Shown here piece by piece: positions 14,754 through 25,210 of a stretch of DNA of 64,000 bases. Source of the DNA: Anisakis pegreffii (taxonomy: Eukaryota > Nematoda > Chromadorea > Rhabditida > Anisakidae). The DNA lies in the NCBI GenBank assembly GCA_035041965.1, contig JAPYMA010000275.1, positions 56,076 through 120,075 on the forward strand, read 5' to 3'. Both the position numbers and the translations under genes were made by a program. The notes beneath the pieces are model-generated. The model was not told where the DNA came from, made no database searches, and was given only the letters and a program-made list of their open reading frames with translations. Every line of letters begins with the position of its first letter. Positions within the stretch are counted from its first letter, which is position 1.

Positions 14754-15440
14754 GTTACCATTTTCAACCTAACGGTACTCTCAAATCTGCCCAGTAATAT
14801 AGCTGTTTCATTACACGGTTCGAATCCACATGACCTCTAGATTCCGAAAAACATATGTTTTGCAGAGCAATTCTGCTTTCACGAGGAGGTGTAGCTATTT
14901 TCTTAAAGATATCTCAACTTAAAGCTATCACTGGCGCTCATTTATATACATTGTATCACAACAGATCAATTTGTACACTACTATAGCACATACAGGGGTT
15001 ACCATCTTCAAGCTATCGGTATTCTCAGGTTTGCTTAGAAACATAGCTGTTTCTTTGCACCATTCGAATCCACAGGACCTCTAGATTCAGAAAAACATAT
15101 GTTTTGCTGAGCAATTCTGCTTGCACGAGGAGATATAGCTATTTTCCAAAAGCTATCTCAGATAGGGGGGTTATCATCTTCAAACTAACGGTACTCATAG
15201 GTTTGCTCAGTGAAATAGCTTTTTCTTTACACGGTTCGATTCTGCGGAACCTCTAAATTCAAAAACTATATGTTTTGCTGAATATTTCTGCTTACGTGAG
15301 GAGACATAGCTGTTTTTCTAAAGCTATCTCAGCTGGCGAGGTTACCATCTTCAAGCTAACGGTACTCTCAGGCTTGTTCAGAAACAGCTATTTCTCTACA
15401 CCACTCGATTCCGCAGAATCTTTAAATCTTCAAAGGATTC
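14754..15440. repeat. Tandem repeat, ~171-bp unit, about 3.5 copies
   Basis: The unit begins GTTACCATCTTCAAGCTAAC and recurs at 14754, 14998, 15170 and 15341. Spacings are 244, 172 and 171 bases. The first spacing is longer because about 70 unrelated bases follow the first copy. The units share GGTACTCTCAGGTTTGCTCAG, a following ATAGCTGTTTCTTTACACGG, CCTCTAGATTC, CATATGTTTTGCTGAG and the final AGCTATCTCAG. By eye they are roughly 75-85% identical, and the last copy stops after the CAGAATCTTTAAATC segment. Copy 1 holds GGTTCGAATCC at 14817-14827 and copy 3 holds GGTTCGATTCT at 15233-15243. The first matches the RNA polymerase III B-box consensus and the second matches 10 of 11 bases. Confidence 0.85.
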
Positions 15441-18400
15441 TTACGTCACATTCATTATATTTATTCTCCTCAATGTGGGAGAGGAGAAATGTCGAGGACC
15501 TCAACTTTTTTCCTCTTTTTGGTCGCTCCGAAATATCACAAGCCAAAAATATTTCCCAAATACATTGCTCACCTCCTGGTATCTTGAAGGAATATTGATA
15601 TCATTAGACAACACTTACATTCCTAAATTATCTTCATTACTTTAATGGACATTATCAGTAGGTCATTTAGACCTTAATGGGTCGAGCTTTCAAATGAGAA
15701 GAAAATGGCAGCTTTTACGACCAAATCAAATGGACTGAAAATTGAAATGCCTTACTTTTTATAATGCTTAATGTGAAGTAATTATACGCTTATTGATCCG
15801 TGTGCCATCCGTGTGCCATCATAATAATAAATTTCTGATTTCATCATGAATCCTCAATTTTGCATATTTTAGGCCACATATTGAAATAAAACGAATCGCA
15901 AAAGAACGAATGTACACAAGTATTAAGCATACTGAATCATCGTTTCATGTATCAGTCAAGATCCACTCTCAAAAGCATTTTCCAGGGTGAACCAGGACGA
16001 ATCAAAGAGCTGTTTATTTGCAGCTGATGCCAGAATCACTCAATACCAAGGTGAAATTTATCAGATCAACATTTCTGAATCTCATCATAAGTATCTAATA
16101 TAAATGTCTGATATGGTCAATGTGCACGAATACATTTCAACTGAGTTCCTGCTAGCTGAGATATAGGTTCGCTATTGCAATAAGGAAATCCACTTATCAG
16201 GATCAACCCGAATTAATAAATAAGTGCTGCTTGAAAGCAAAAGAATGACAATTTTCTAATCAAATCAACCACCGCTATTATTCTTATTGTTGCCGTAATC
16301 TAATAAGCATGAGACGAAATCAGAAATTGAGAAAATTGCTTCATGGGACATAGTCAAAAATTTACTAAAATTGAATCTAAGAGAAAATTACTTTTTGGAA
16401 ATTTGAAATTGGGCAAAGAAAAAAGAACGATCTTCCCCTCTCTGACAGTCTAGTATACTTTAACAAGTAATCAGAAGAAAAGCATGAAACTACTCCAAGA
16501 TTAAGAAGTCTACTGTCCATGATCCGTAAACATGATCCGTAAATGGTAATAACAAACAGTGATGGCATCCGAACGAAATTTCAGCTCAATCGAAATCCGG
16601 CCGAATCGACTATTCAACACCCGAAAATCGGAATTCTAACCGATTACCACCATTTGATCGACTGCTATCAATGCCATCATGAAATACTATCAGATAGCGA
16701 ATTTCAAAATTCTTTGGTAGGAATCCACCCGATACCACATTTTAAGAATCCGAGATTCGGAATCCGGCTGATTCTCGGTCGGTTACCGTCAAACGAATCA
16801 CTCCGTTATGATCAGACGAGCATTTTGCAAAATATATAATCCATGAATAAAAATCAAATTCTTCGATTTTCCACAACATTTGCAATTCCTTGCATCCCAG
16901 TGGTGCAGTTTTCCTCATGTGAGAACCACTGATCTATAGCATGATTTTGCAAATATTTCGTATGGTATTCTCAGGGCAACTCTCAAGTTAGAATTCCAAT
17001 AAATTGATGATACTCTGCTGTGCTCTTATACGATGGCATCTAACTCATTCAAAATCATACGCTTCCATCGAAGTATCACCTTCGTCAACATGCTCAATAT
17101 TCATTCCATGAAACTTGAGTGCATGAATAATTGCCATCCTGAAAACCTTTCTGGTGCTCTTAACAGCGAGATTGCCTGTCAGTAAACGCTTGTTCTGCTC
17201 ATCTGATGAAAACTGAACGGAACTCACGAATTTAGAAAAAACTGTCCGTCAGGAATTTGGAAGTGCTTCAGGAATTTAAAAATATTGGCTTTTTTTCTCT
17301 GAATATCCGTAATGTTCATGTATCTTATGTCGACTTTGAAAGGCAACAATTCTCCAGAGAATTTTTTCTTGTGATTGCACTAATTTCAAATTGCAATTTC
17401 TTTTGCAATCCCTAAGGAGAAAAACGTTGCTAAGCAAATGTGATGAATTGTGTGGTGATTCAGTAAGTTTGGAGCATTTCTTATAGTGCATATAAAATGC
17501 ATCATTGCCTTTCAAAGTTTTGTCGTTCGTCATGCGTTTAAATCTTGAATAGGAGTAATTCCATGGTTGGCTTTTTTCGAAAATGACTTGATTATACCAA
17601 CGTAAGCAATAAAAGGATCGATAAAGTCTGCAGATCAACTATTTTCATGGTAGATCAACGTGATATTGTTACTTTTGTGGCAGGTATTCTGATAATTTTT
17701 GAAGCATTCGATTTGAATTCTATAAAATTAATGTCTTTTGAGCTCTTGATAACGGTGCCAACCACTTACTCATATATGTTCTGAATATTCTGAAGTTTGT
17801 TCCAGTTCCAAACCTGAAGTCTAGAATCGTTAATTTTCAAATGTTTTATAGTATCAATTGGTGTTTATCTATTTCTGTGAGAGGGATCACGACTGAATAA
17901 TTCAAAGATAGTGAGCAAAATCGAAGGTTGAATTATTCACGCGAACGAAACTCTTTTGAGGAGAGTGAAATTGATCCTTTTCTGTTCAGAAACAACAAAA
18001 CAATTGTTGATGTCAATAAGACATCATTCAGCAGGCTTAATGGGATCTTTACAATGGCAGTCACATTGAATATTAATGTAAAAGAATATATCCACTCAAC
18101 AAAACAGCATTATCCGTTGATCCGTGGTTGACGATCAAACCAACCGAGCATGGGCTTTATTCATGAAATACAGAAACTACTGCGTTCACTTCTCATGACT
18201 TCCCCGAATCTCTTTCCGTGCTTATGAATTATCCATGATTAAGCACGTGTTCAATACCATTTCTAACAAATCCAGCATATTCACATTCCGAAATGAAATA
18301 TTCATCATCATGCATGATATGTAATGTGTACGCAAATTTAATTGTCTACATGCATGTTTTCATGCGATATGTTTGTCTGTATAGATGCTGTCGCGATTAG

Positions 18401-20304
18401 TGATTCACGAGAAGAATTTAAACCAGTAATTCATGAAATTTAGGCGTTCCCATGAAGGTCTTAGTAGACAATTCAAAAGGTAAGATAACCAGTATGATAA
18501 GTAAAGGATCGAAGTATAAGCTGACATAAGAATTTATGAATGAAAACAAATAAGAACAATAGGAGAATATGAATATCGAAAATTAAAGAAGGCGAATCAA
18601 TCATCGCCATGCTTCTTGTTCTGCATGGTTTATCTTCATCGTCTTTAATTTATTGCAAGCCGTATTACAAATAGCTAAGATATATTTATTACTGATAGTT
18701 AAGATTACTAATATTATCAATCGTTACGACTACAATATACTAAGAGTTAAGATTAATTCGAAATAAATAATAAGCAATTGGAATTTCGGAATTTAAGAGA
18801 TATTATCACGAAGCATTCTTATCATTATTATTGTTATTATTACTCTTAGTATGATATTATCATCATTATGAATGTCATTATTATTCACATCGTTATCATT
18901 ATCGATTTATGTTTTCTTACGAATGCTATCGCTTGCTTTGGTTTAATTACCCAAGGCTGAGATTAAACGATTGGACAATGTTAAGTATGTTAATCGTTAC
19001 AGACGCTAGTTATTTCTGAGGATAACTCCCACATCATTTCTTCAGATTTCTGCATCGAATGACGTTGCACCTTCATTAATTTCATTTGAAGACACATCCT
19101 CTTGTAGGAGTCGTTCGTTTTAAGTGGATTCGAGGTTCGCATAGGCTCAAATCAAAGAAGATTTATTGTGATTGATGTGATTGCTTGAATTTGATGAACT
19201 AACCCCAGTCGTAAGCGTCAGCAAAACCGATAAACTGAAAAAGTCAGAGCCGCAGTCAAGCCTGGTCCAACCCACCGCATAAAATTTAAAGAAATACCAA
19301 ACATCGTAAACATTTCACATTCAAATGCGCTCCTTCAGATGCTCAGTTGTTCCACTCTTTGCGGCATTAGCAACTAGTATGAGCTAGTTTTGAGTGAGTG
19401 TACTTTTGCTGGGCTGCAGTTTATTCATGCAAAATTTTTTGCGCACAACAACATGAGAGCCGCCGATAAAGTCATCAGATGAATCGAATCGGGTTGAGCT
19501 AAATTGTGCTTCACACTGATTGAATTCATCCGTCAATCAGGAGGAAGAATTTGGTGAGAAGATGAGACAAGACGACAGAAGAGGCTACTTGACAGTGCTG
19601 AAATGCTTCACTCTTGTTCTTACGATTCGTCGCATTCGAGCGAATCCCAAATTATAAGCAGCGAGTCAAAAATTTGGTACTTTCCAAATCCAAAATCAAC
19701 AATGAATTAATTTATAACTCTTGTAACTGCATTTTATGTGTATTGTTAACTTTAGTATTATTTTTCTGTTGCTGTTGGTGTTGTTATCATATTTGCTCTT
19801 GTTATTACTATTTGGTATCGTTATAACTCATGTTATTATCAATATAATCAGTTATGCTTTCCTCTCGATTACTTCCCTCAAAATGTTCAAAAATTGATCG
19901 TTGCAATGATCACAGTCTTATCATCAGAACAATATCAGTGATCATCACAACAATTCTAAGCATAAATTCCGAGCATGCACAGAAATTTACGAACAAAATA
20001 TGATAACAAAATTCAAGACAATTCAGTGTTTAGACCATCATGAGTCGAGTGGATTTGGACTTCTTCATAGAATCGATCTCGTTTCATCCACTATCAATCC
20101 GATCGGATAGATAATGGATGGAAAGAGATGACAGCATTGAAATTACGTTCTCTCAAGAGAGTTTCCTGAAGGATCGTTATCGCTATTGTTATCGGCAGTT
20201 TTGAGAGACACATATTCAGATCTTATTTCTTAGTGTTTGGTTTGCCGTCGAGTTATCGGACTCAGAATCAGTTGAGTTGCTGACGTAAGCTTCGTCGACT
20301 GACC
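15441..20304. other. Intergenic, no supported gene
   Basis: AT-rich DNA with low-complexity ATT/ATTATC runs, densest at about 18660-18900. Two open stretches were examined. The 98-codon + strand ORF at 16543-16836 contains repeated CCGAATC/GATTCGG words in both orientations. A minus-strand ORF at 17045-17227 is listed separately. Neither links to a recognisable gene. Promoter elements for the neuropeptide gene at 20305 must lie at the right end, but no TATA box is obvious. Confidence 0.4.
17045..17227 (-). CDS. Protein-like open stretch on the minus strand, possible terminal exon or relic
   Basis: The open frame reads about 60 codons and ends in TGA, with the last residues HVDEGDTSMEAYDFE. 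Its amino-acid composition is balanced, unlike the Phe/Leu/Ile/Asn-rich chance ORFs around it. It includes KSTRKVFRMAIIHALKFHGM. There is no ATG at the beginning: the frame opens at a GTG, with possible CAG acceptors nearby. It could be the last exon of an unseen minus-strand gene, a fragment of an old gene, or chance. I do not recognise a family. Confidence 0.15.
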   Translation of the reverse strand: MSSVQFSSDEQNKRLLTGNLAVKSTRKVFRMAIIHALKFHGMNIEHVDEGDTSMEAYDFE

Positions 20305-22700
20305 ATGTGCACACGATCAATTCTTATCAGCATCGTGGTGATTTGTTTCTCCATCGCATACGGTTGGTACATTTTCGATTTCTGTTTTGAATGTCCTCAA
20401 ACTCAGTTTTGACTAAAGTTTGACTCTGGAGCAAAGATCTAATTATGTGAGAAGGTAACTTGAAAGTTTTTCGAGCGTATTTCTGATGATTTGTGAGAGT
20501 ATCTCTTCGGTTTGGTTCTCTTATCAGAGTGGGCCTCTTGAGCAAGCGAATGAAAATTTAGTCAAAACTGAAAGTATCTGGTGAGGTCAGAACACTCTCA
20601 AACAGAAAGCTCATCATTCTCGCATTTTCGATTCATTCGATTGCATGTTGAAAATCTATCGAATCCTTGATGCAGACCAATTTGTACGAGAGAAATCCTT
20701 AAAGTACACACATAATCTAAACAAATTTTCAGCGCTTGGTAATGAAAAGGATTTTGGAAAGGACCTCAACACATTGCTGTCCAGGGGAAATCTGGATGAA
20801 TTGGAAAGGTTTTCCAATTACATTTTTTAGACTATTGCAGAAGTTTTCTTTGCTAATTTGTTAGCTATTCTTCATATATCGTGGAGATTCCAAGGCACTT
20901 TTTTTCGTTCACATTTTCAGTTAATTGCGCTATTCGTAAAATTTTATTTCCTTTATCCATTTATTCATTTATTCATACAATGGATGACTAAATTGTATTT
21001 CAATCGGAAAATAAACAGGAAAAAATGTGGCAATTGCTTTGTTGCTCTATTATCGCGTTTATGGACGACGCAGTATTGACGAGATTGACAATGCCATTTG
21101 ACGTCAATGTACCATTTTGGAATCGAAATTTATTCGTTTATTCGAGTGATTAATTTGGTTAGACGACTGAAAAACTGTCACTTAAACGACTCAATTCCAG
21201 TGATTCAACCGTTTCGCTAGCCTAAATTGCAGTCTTCTTTCTTGCCCTGAGTGTAAGAATGTGTGTGTGTGTGTCTAGGCCTATTCGTCAGCTTACGTCA
21301 AGCGAATGAGGGCAAAATTGGGCTGGATGATTTCTAGTGTGTGTCGATCGATTCAGTTGAATTTTTACGCAGCGCAGTTAGAAGAATCATTTCGGGGAAT
21401 GGATAAAGGAAATTGAATAAATTTGATGAACAGGACGACTAAATTCGACTGTGCGAAGCGATGAATTGAAATAAATTGAATGAAGCTAATGTAATCATCG
21501 CGGAAAAAAATGAAACGAACACAAAATAACTTCAGTTCAACGAGAACTTTTATCAACAAGCCAAATTGAATAGTAAACAAAATCAGGCGTTCTATTATTC
21601 AGTTTTTCGTGTGTTTATTGTGATTTTGAATTGCTTCATTCTGTTGATTAACCAACCAATTGAAAGCATCAAAATTTGCGATCATCAGTTTCATGCAGTA
21701 ATCACCCGAGGAGTTCTGTTTTTCTCATAAAATATGGAATTGAGTGTGGGCGATAAATTTCTGGGGAATAAAAATTAGCAAGGATTGTTGGGATAACAAT
21801 AGGACGTGATTGAGCAATTAAGCGGATACGCAATAGGAGATGATCTATCGCATAGATAGAAATGTAGAGATGGATTTGAGAATTCGAACCAAGCATGTGA
21901 TTAGAAATCCAGAAGAAAATTGGAAGCTATCACACATTCAATCATTCTCGCATAGGGTTTGGCTGATAGTGATTGTGAGTGAAGAGTTTTTAAGGTTTTT
22001 GATTGATGCATTCTATTGACGTCAAATTCTCAGCGTTCAACGCATTAATTTCGAGTATTTTTTGAGAATTTCATCAAGATTGAAGTTATTGAAGTTTTTG
22101 GTTGTTAAGTGATCAGTGCATTGGCCACTTCTTTCAGACGAGTTCTCCTGAAACGTGGTGGCGCTCGAGCGTTTGGTCCTCGACTGAGTTTGGATGATTT
22201 CGAATCGTATTTGTATCCAGCGAAACGTTTCGGTTCCCTATCACCCTACTATTTCTATCAACAACCCAAACGTGGCGGAGGACGATCCTTCAACTCATAT
22301 TGGGAACCACCAAGCGGTTATCCAAGGTATCTATCTTTCTTTTCGTCCACTCGAATTTGTTTTCGGTCACTGGATTTTCGAAAGTTTTTTCCCAGTTTGT
22401 CTCATAGTCAGTTATTTCTCGTTCGGTTTATTCCTATTGCTTCGGCTCTAGGGCTCGAGATTGATGTGTGGTGACTTTTTCAAATTCAAGAAAAATAAGC
22501 AAGTGAACAATTTAGTCATGTTGTCACTGAATTTTCTTCACCAGAACGGATGATTTTAAAAGTGAATTCGCGATTTTATTCTCAAAATTTACACAGACGT
22601 ATTCCAGCTGATGTATTCCAGTTGAAATTTCAGCTACCTTGAGGAGTCACCATTCTATAAGAAACGATCTTACTATGGAGGTAACGACTACGTGTACTAG
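20305..22700 (+). CDS. GGARAF/GGGRSF-type neuropeptide precursor (nlp-9/nlp-21-like)
   Basis: Secreted prohormone of 129 residues in four exons: 20305-20362, 20733-20808, 22138-22326 and 22634-22700. Junction phases are 1, 2 and 2 and all fit. ATG 20305 opens a classic signal peptide (MCTRSILISIVVICFSIAYA), probably cut after residue 20, followed by a short acidic spacer. Dibasic sites (KR at 50-51, 74-75 and 89-90; KKR at 117-119) release four products. These are a 22-mer starting GGARAFGPRLSLDDFESY, FGSLSPYYFYQQP, a 26-mer starting GGGRSFNSYWEPPSGYPSYL, and the C-terminal SYYGGNDYVY. None carries a Gly amidation donor before the cleavage site. The GGARAF/GGGR(A/S)F starts are the signature of the C. 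elegans NLP-9 and NLP-21 precursors. That places this gene in the family, but I cannot choose between them. The two other peptides are not GGxR type. Expected in neurons, in dense-core vesicles. Confidence 0.86.
20809..22137 (+). other. 1.3-kb intron of the neuropeptide gene
   Basis: The second intron separates the pro-segment from the peptide-coding exon. It contains a short (GT)n run at about 21261-21274 and no supported coding sequence. The other introns of this gene (20363-20732 and 22327-22633) are short and featureless. Confidence 0.6.
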
Positions 22701-22869
22701 CAGTGATCTGCTGTTGTTATCAAACATAATTTTGTATTCAAAGTTTGCATTCGCATCGCTTCCGCACGTGCATGATGTTAACCGTTTACCATGTGAACGA
22801 CGACGATTCGTTTAAGTTGAACCAAAATTTCTCCACAAAAAGTAAATGAATGAATTCCTTCGCATCAGT

Positions 22870-22919
22870 AATAAAATTAGAAAAGCAGACTGATCGTGAA
22901 TAAAATTGTTCGCAATAAA
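22870..22919 (+). terminator. Poly(A) signal cluster of the neuropeptide gene
   Basis: Three AATAAA hexamers at 22870, 22899 and 22914 lie 170-215 nt after the TAG stop. They define a 3' UTR of about 200 nt. Any of them could be the one used. Confidence 0.6.
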
Positions 22920-24336
22920 AAGCCAAAATCCATTGGTTTTTAATGCGAAGATTTGTTCATCTACAATTGAGTCATCTCTGAATCATTGTTTTGACTGCAA
23001 ATGATTTAATGAAATTGAACTTCTTCGAGAAATCACCATTGAATTATCATGTGTTCTTCCTTGTTCTTATGTTAGCAGTTAACTCGACACTCGATTTTAT
23101 CGATGACGCATGATATCGACTGTTGTGCAATGTGATTTTTCGCATTGCAATCGAATATCAGGAAATAAACATGTTCATTGTTACTTTTACACATCCAATC
23201 GTTACAATTGCTATTATTATAACTCAAGCAATCACTTAAGTCATAAATTCAGTGACCTATGTCATTATGATCTAAACCATTGAAACAATTTTCATGACTC
23301 CAATATTAATCGCCATGCAGGGATTCTCGCAGAGTTCCGGATCTCCACTGCAGTTTTGTGGATACTTCTGCAGCTGATTTGGGCAGCGACCCACTTAAGA
23401 AACAGTGTCGTGATGCATAACGTGCACAACATCATAGATGCACATCTTGCCTAGCCAATTTCCCATTCGAAATTCACATGACATCACAATTTTTTGCGGT
23501 CGTAATATTTAGTTGAACTCAATGTACACTAATTTTTCTCAATTTTCGAATATTTTTGCTTGAAGTTCGATAAAATTATCATACAGATGAATTTATTCCC
23601 ATACAATTTGTTCAATATTGAATTTGTTCCATTTATTACATCAATGTGCACAATCTAGTTATTGCAACACGTCAAGCATGATGAATTGCCTCGAGACGCG
23701 TTAACGGAATCATTAATCAGTAACTAGCAATAAAATTTTGGACTTTACTGTGGACTTTTTGATCAATTTTCTCAATATTGATCAATTGGTTATTGCTGAT
23801 CACTTGCATATAAGTAATTGATCGAATTTTATCGAAGAAATTTTCCTTGATCCAACTCTTTATTCAATTATTGATTCTTGAAAACTTTGATTCGTTTATT
23901 TCAAAATCAACAGCCTCGTGCCTTCAAGGAAAATCAACCATAATATCAGATGATCACAAGAAATTGTTATACATATCATTCTTATTTCACATCACATCAC
24001 CATCAGTTATAGTCAAATACCACACCGTATTACAATTATCACAATCATATTGTCAATATTATGCACCTGTCTTGAATACTTGTGTTCGGGACTGTAGTTG
24101 CCTATAGTAAGATTTCATGATTTTCAGATCGGAATAATTTTATGGTCCTTAATTTTTGCACTTATTAAAGTTGTAGGTTGTTAATCAGTATGCTGTTAAT
24201 TGCTTTCTGACGGTAGGAACCACTTGACTGACTGATGAAGTTTCTGAAGGAAGCCATTGCCTTCTTGGTGGACGAGTTTTGGTCCGAAACAGAAAGGTTG
24301 GGAGAATTCCGGTTTTGACAGTGGACTAGACAACAG
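22920..24336. other. Intergenic, no supported gene
   Basis: AT-rich DNA. A short hydrophobic ORF starting at ATG 23171 reads MFIVTFTHPIVTIAIIITQ and was considered as a signal-peptide exon for the gene to the right. It runs into a stop without a usable donor. The last 150 bases (24190-24336) are less AT-rich and open in several frames, so they may contain the missing 5' exon of the next gene. No single frame can be chosen. Confidence 0.35.
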
Positions 24337-25210
24337 TGTATAGCAGGAACATTCACCAGAAGCCGACTTCAACAATACCTGAGGCTGGCATGTGGACCAG
24401 AAGTTACAATTTATCATCGTCATCATCTTCAAACCCTTCAACATCCACATCTGTCAGTTACCATTCATTGAGATGGGACAGTTCGTATGTTATGAAGCAC
24501 TGTTTCCATCTTTCCATCTCTTTATGAAATTCCTTATTCGCTAAACTTTTCTACAAGTCGAAATTGAATTGTTTACTTTCTCATGCGGATTATTTCTCAT
24601 GTAGATTACGACCTGATTATTCTGTTTTTGAGCCGAATCCCTTTGGACTCAGCGATTTTTCCTATCAACAGGTGAATATCATTTAGCTGTCACGACTTCT
24701 TAAAGAGAAACAGTCATTTGAGCACAATGGCAACATTGTGGAATTTCAAGCATGTATACCAATTGATGGATAAAAGTATCTTTCCTCTTGTTCACACTGA
24801 TGTTTCGATATGATGCACATGCTTGCACATTAAATGATGCGATGTGCGTGACTGAGCTGCGATTAAATTTGTGTTTCATTTGTGTTCATCGAATGGAATC
24901 GGAAATAAATTTTTCTACCAGATGAATTGTCAATAATTGCAAATATTTGGCGTATTCAATTTTACTTTTGAAAGGTTGATGTATCCACAGTTGTGCAAAT
25001 GAATCGTTTCGATGTCAGAATTCGCGTATCCAGAAATCACAACGGTTTGCGCAAGTGTACATAGTCATGGTCAAGACCATGACCTAATGATTGTTGCAAC
25101 AGTTCAAATCTGGACCACCTGGCCACAACCGTCGAAGAGATGTCATTGAGATGTGTTCGGGATACATTGATGATTGCCTCACGAATCAGTACAATGCATT
25201 TGCAAGCTGA
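24337..25210 (+). CDS. Tentative small gene, product ends in a possible two-Cys peptide; 5' end unknown
   Basis: Not a family I recognise. Three exons fit together: about 24337-24484 (donor TTC/gtatgt), 24605-24671 (acceptor gtag/A, donor CAG/gtgaat) and 25103-25210 (acceptor caacag, stop TGA at 25208). The phases, 2 then 0, agree. The first exon is Ser-rich and its frame is the least certain, because two other frames are also open there. The second reads LRPDYSVFEPNPFGLSDF and then SYQQ. The third reads FKSGPPGHNRRR and then DVIEMCSGYIDDCLTNQY, followed by NAFAS. The tribasic RRR is a likely prohormone-convertase site. Cleavage there would release a 23-residue peptide with two cysteines six residues apart. 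No signal peptide or start codon was found, so the 5' exon is missing. Alternatives are chance ORFs that happen to splice in frame, or the tail of a larger secreted protein. Confidence 0.42.

Noticed and set aside
16898..16931. CAGTGGT...ACCACTG inverted repeat resembling hAT ends
   Set aside because: Only about 34 bases long and no target duplication. It could be a tiny relic or a chance hairpin.
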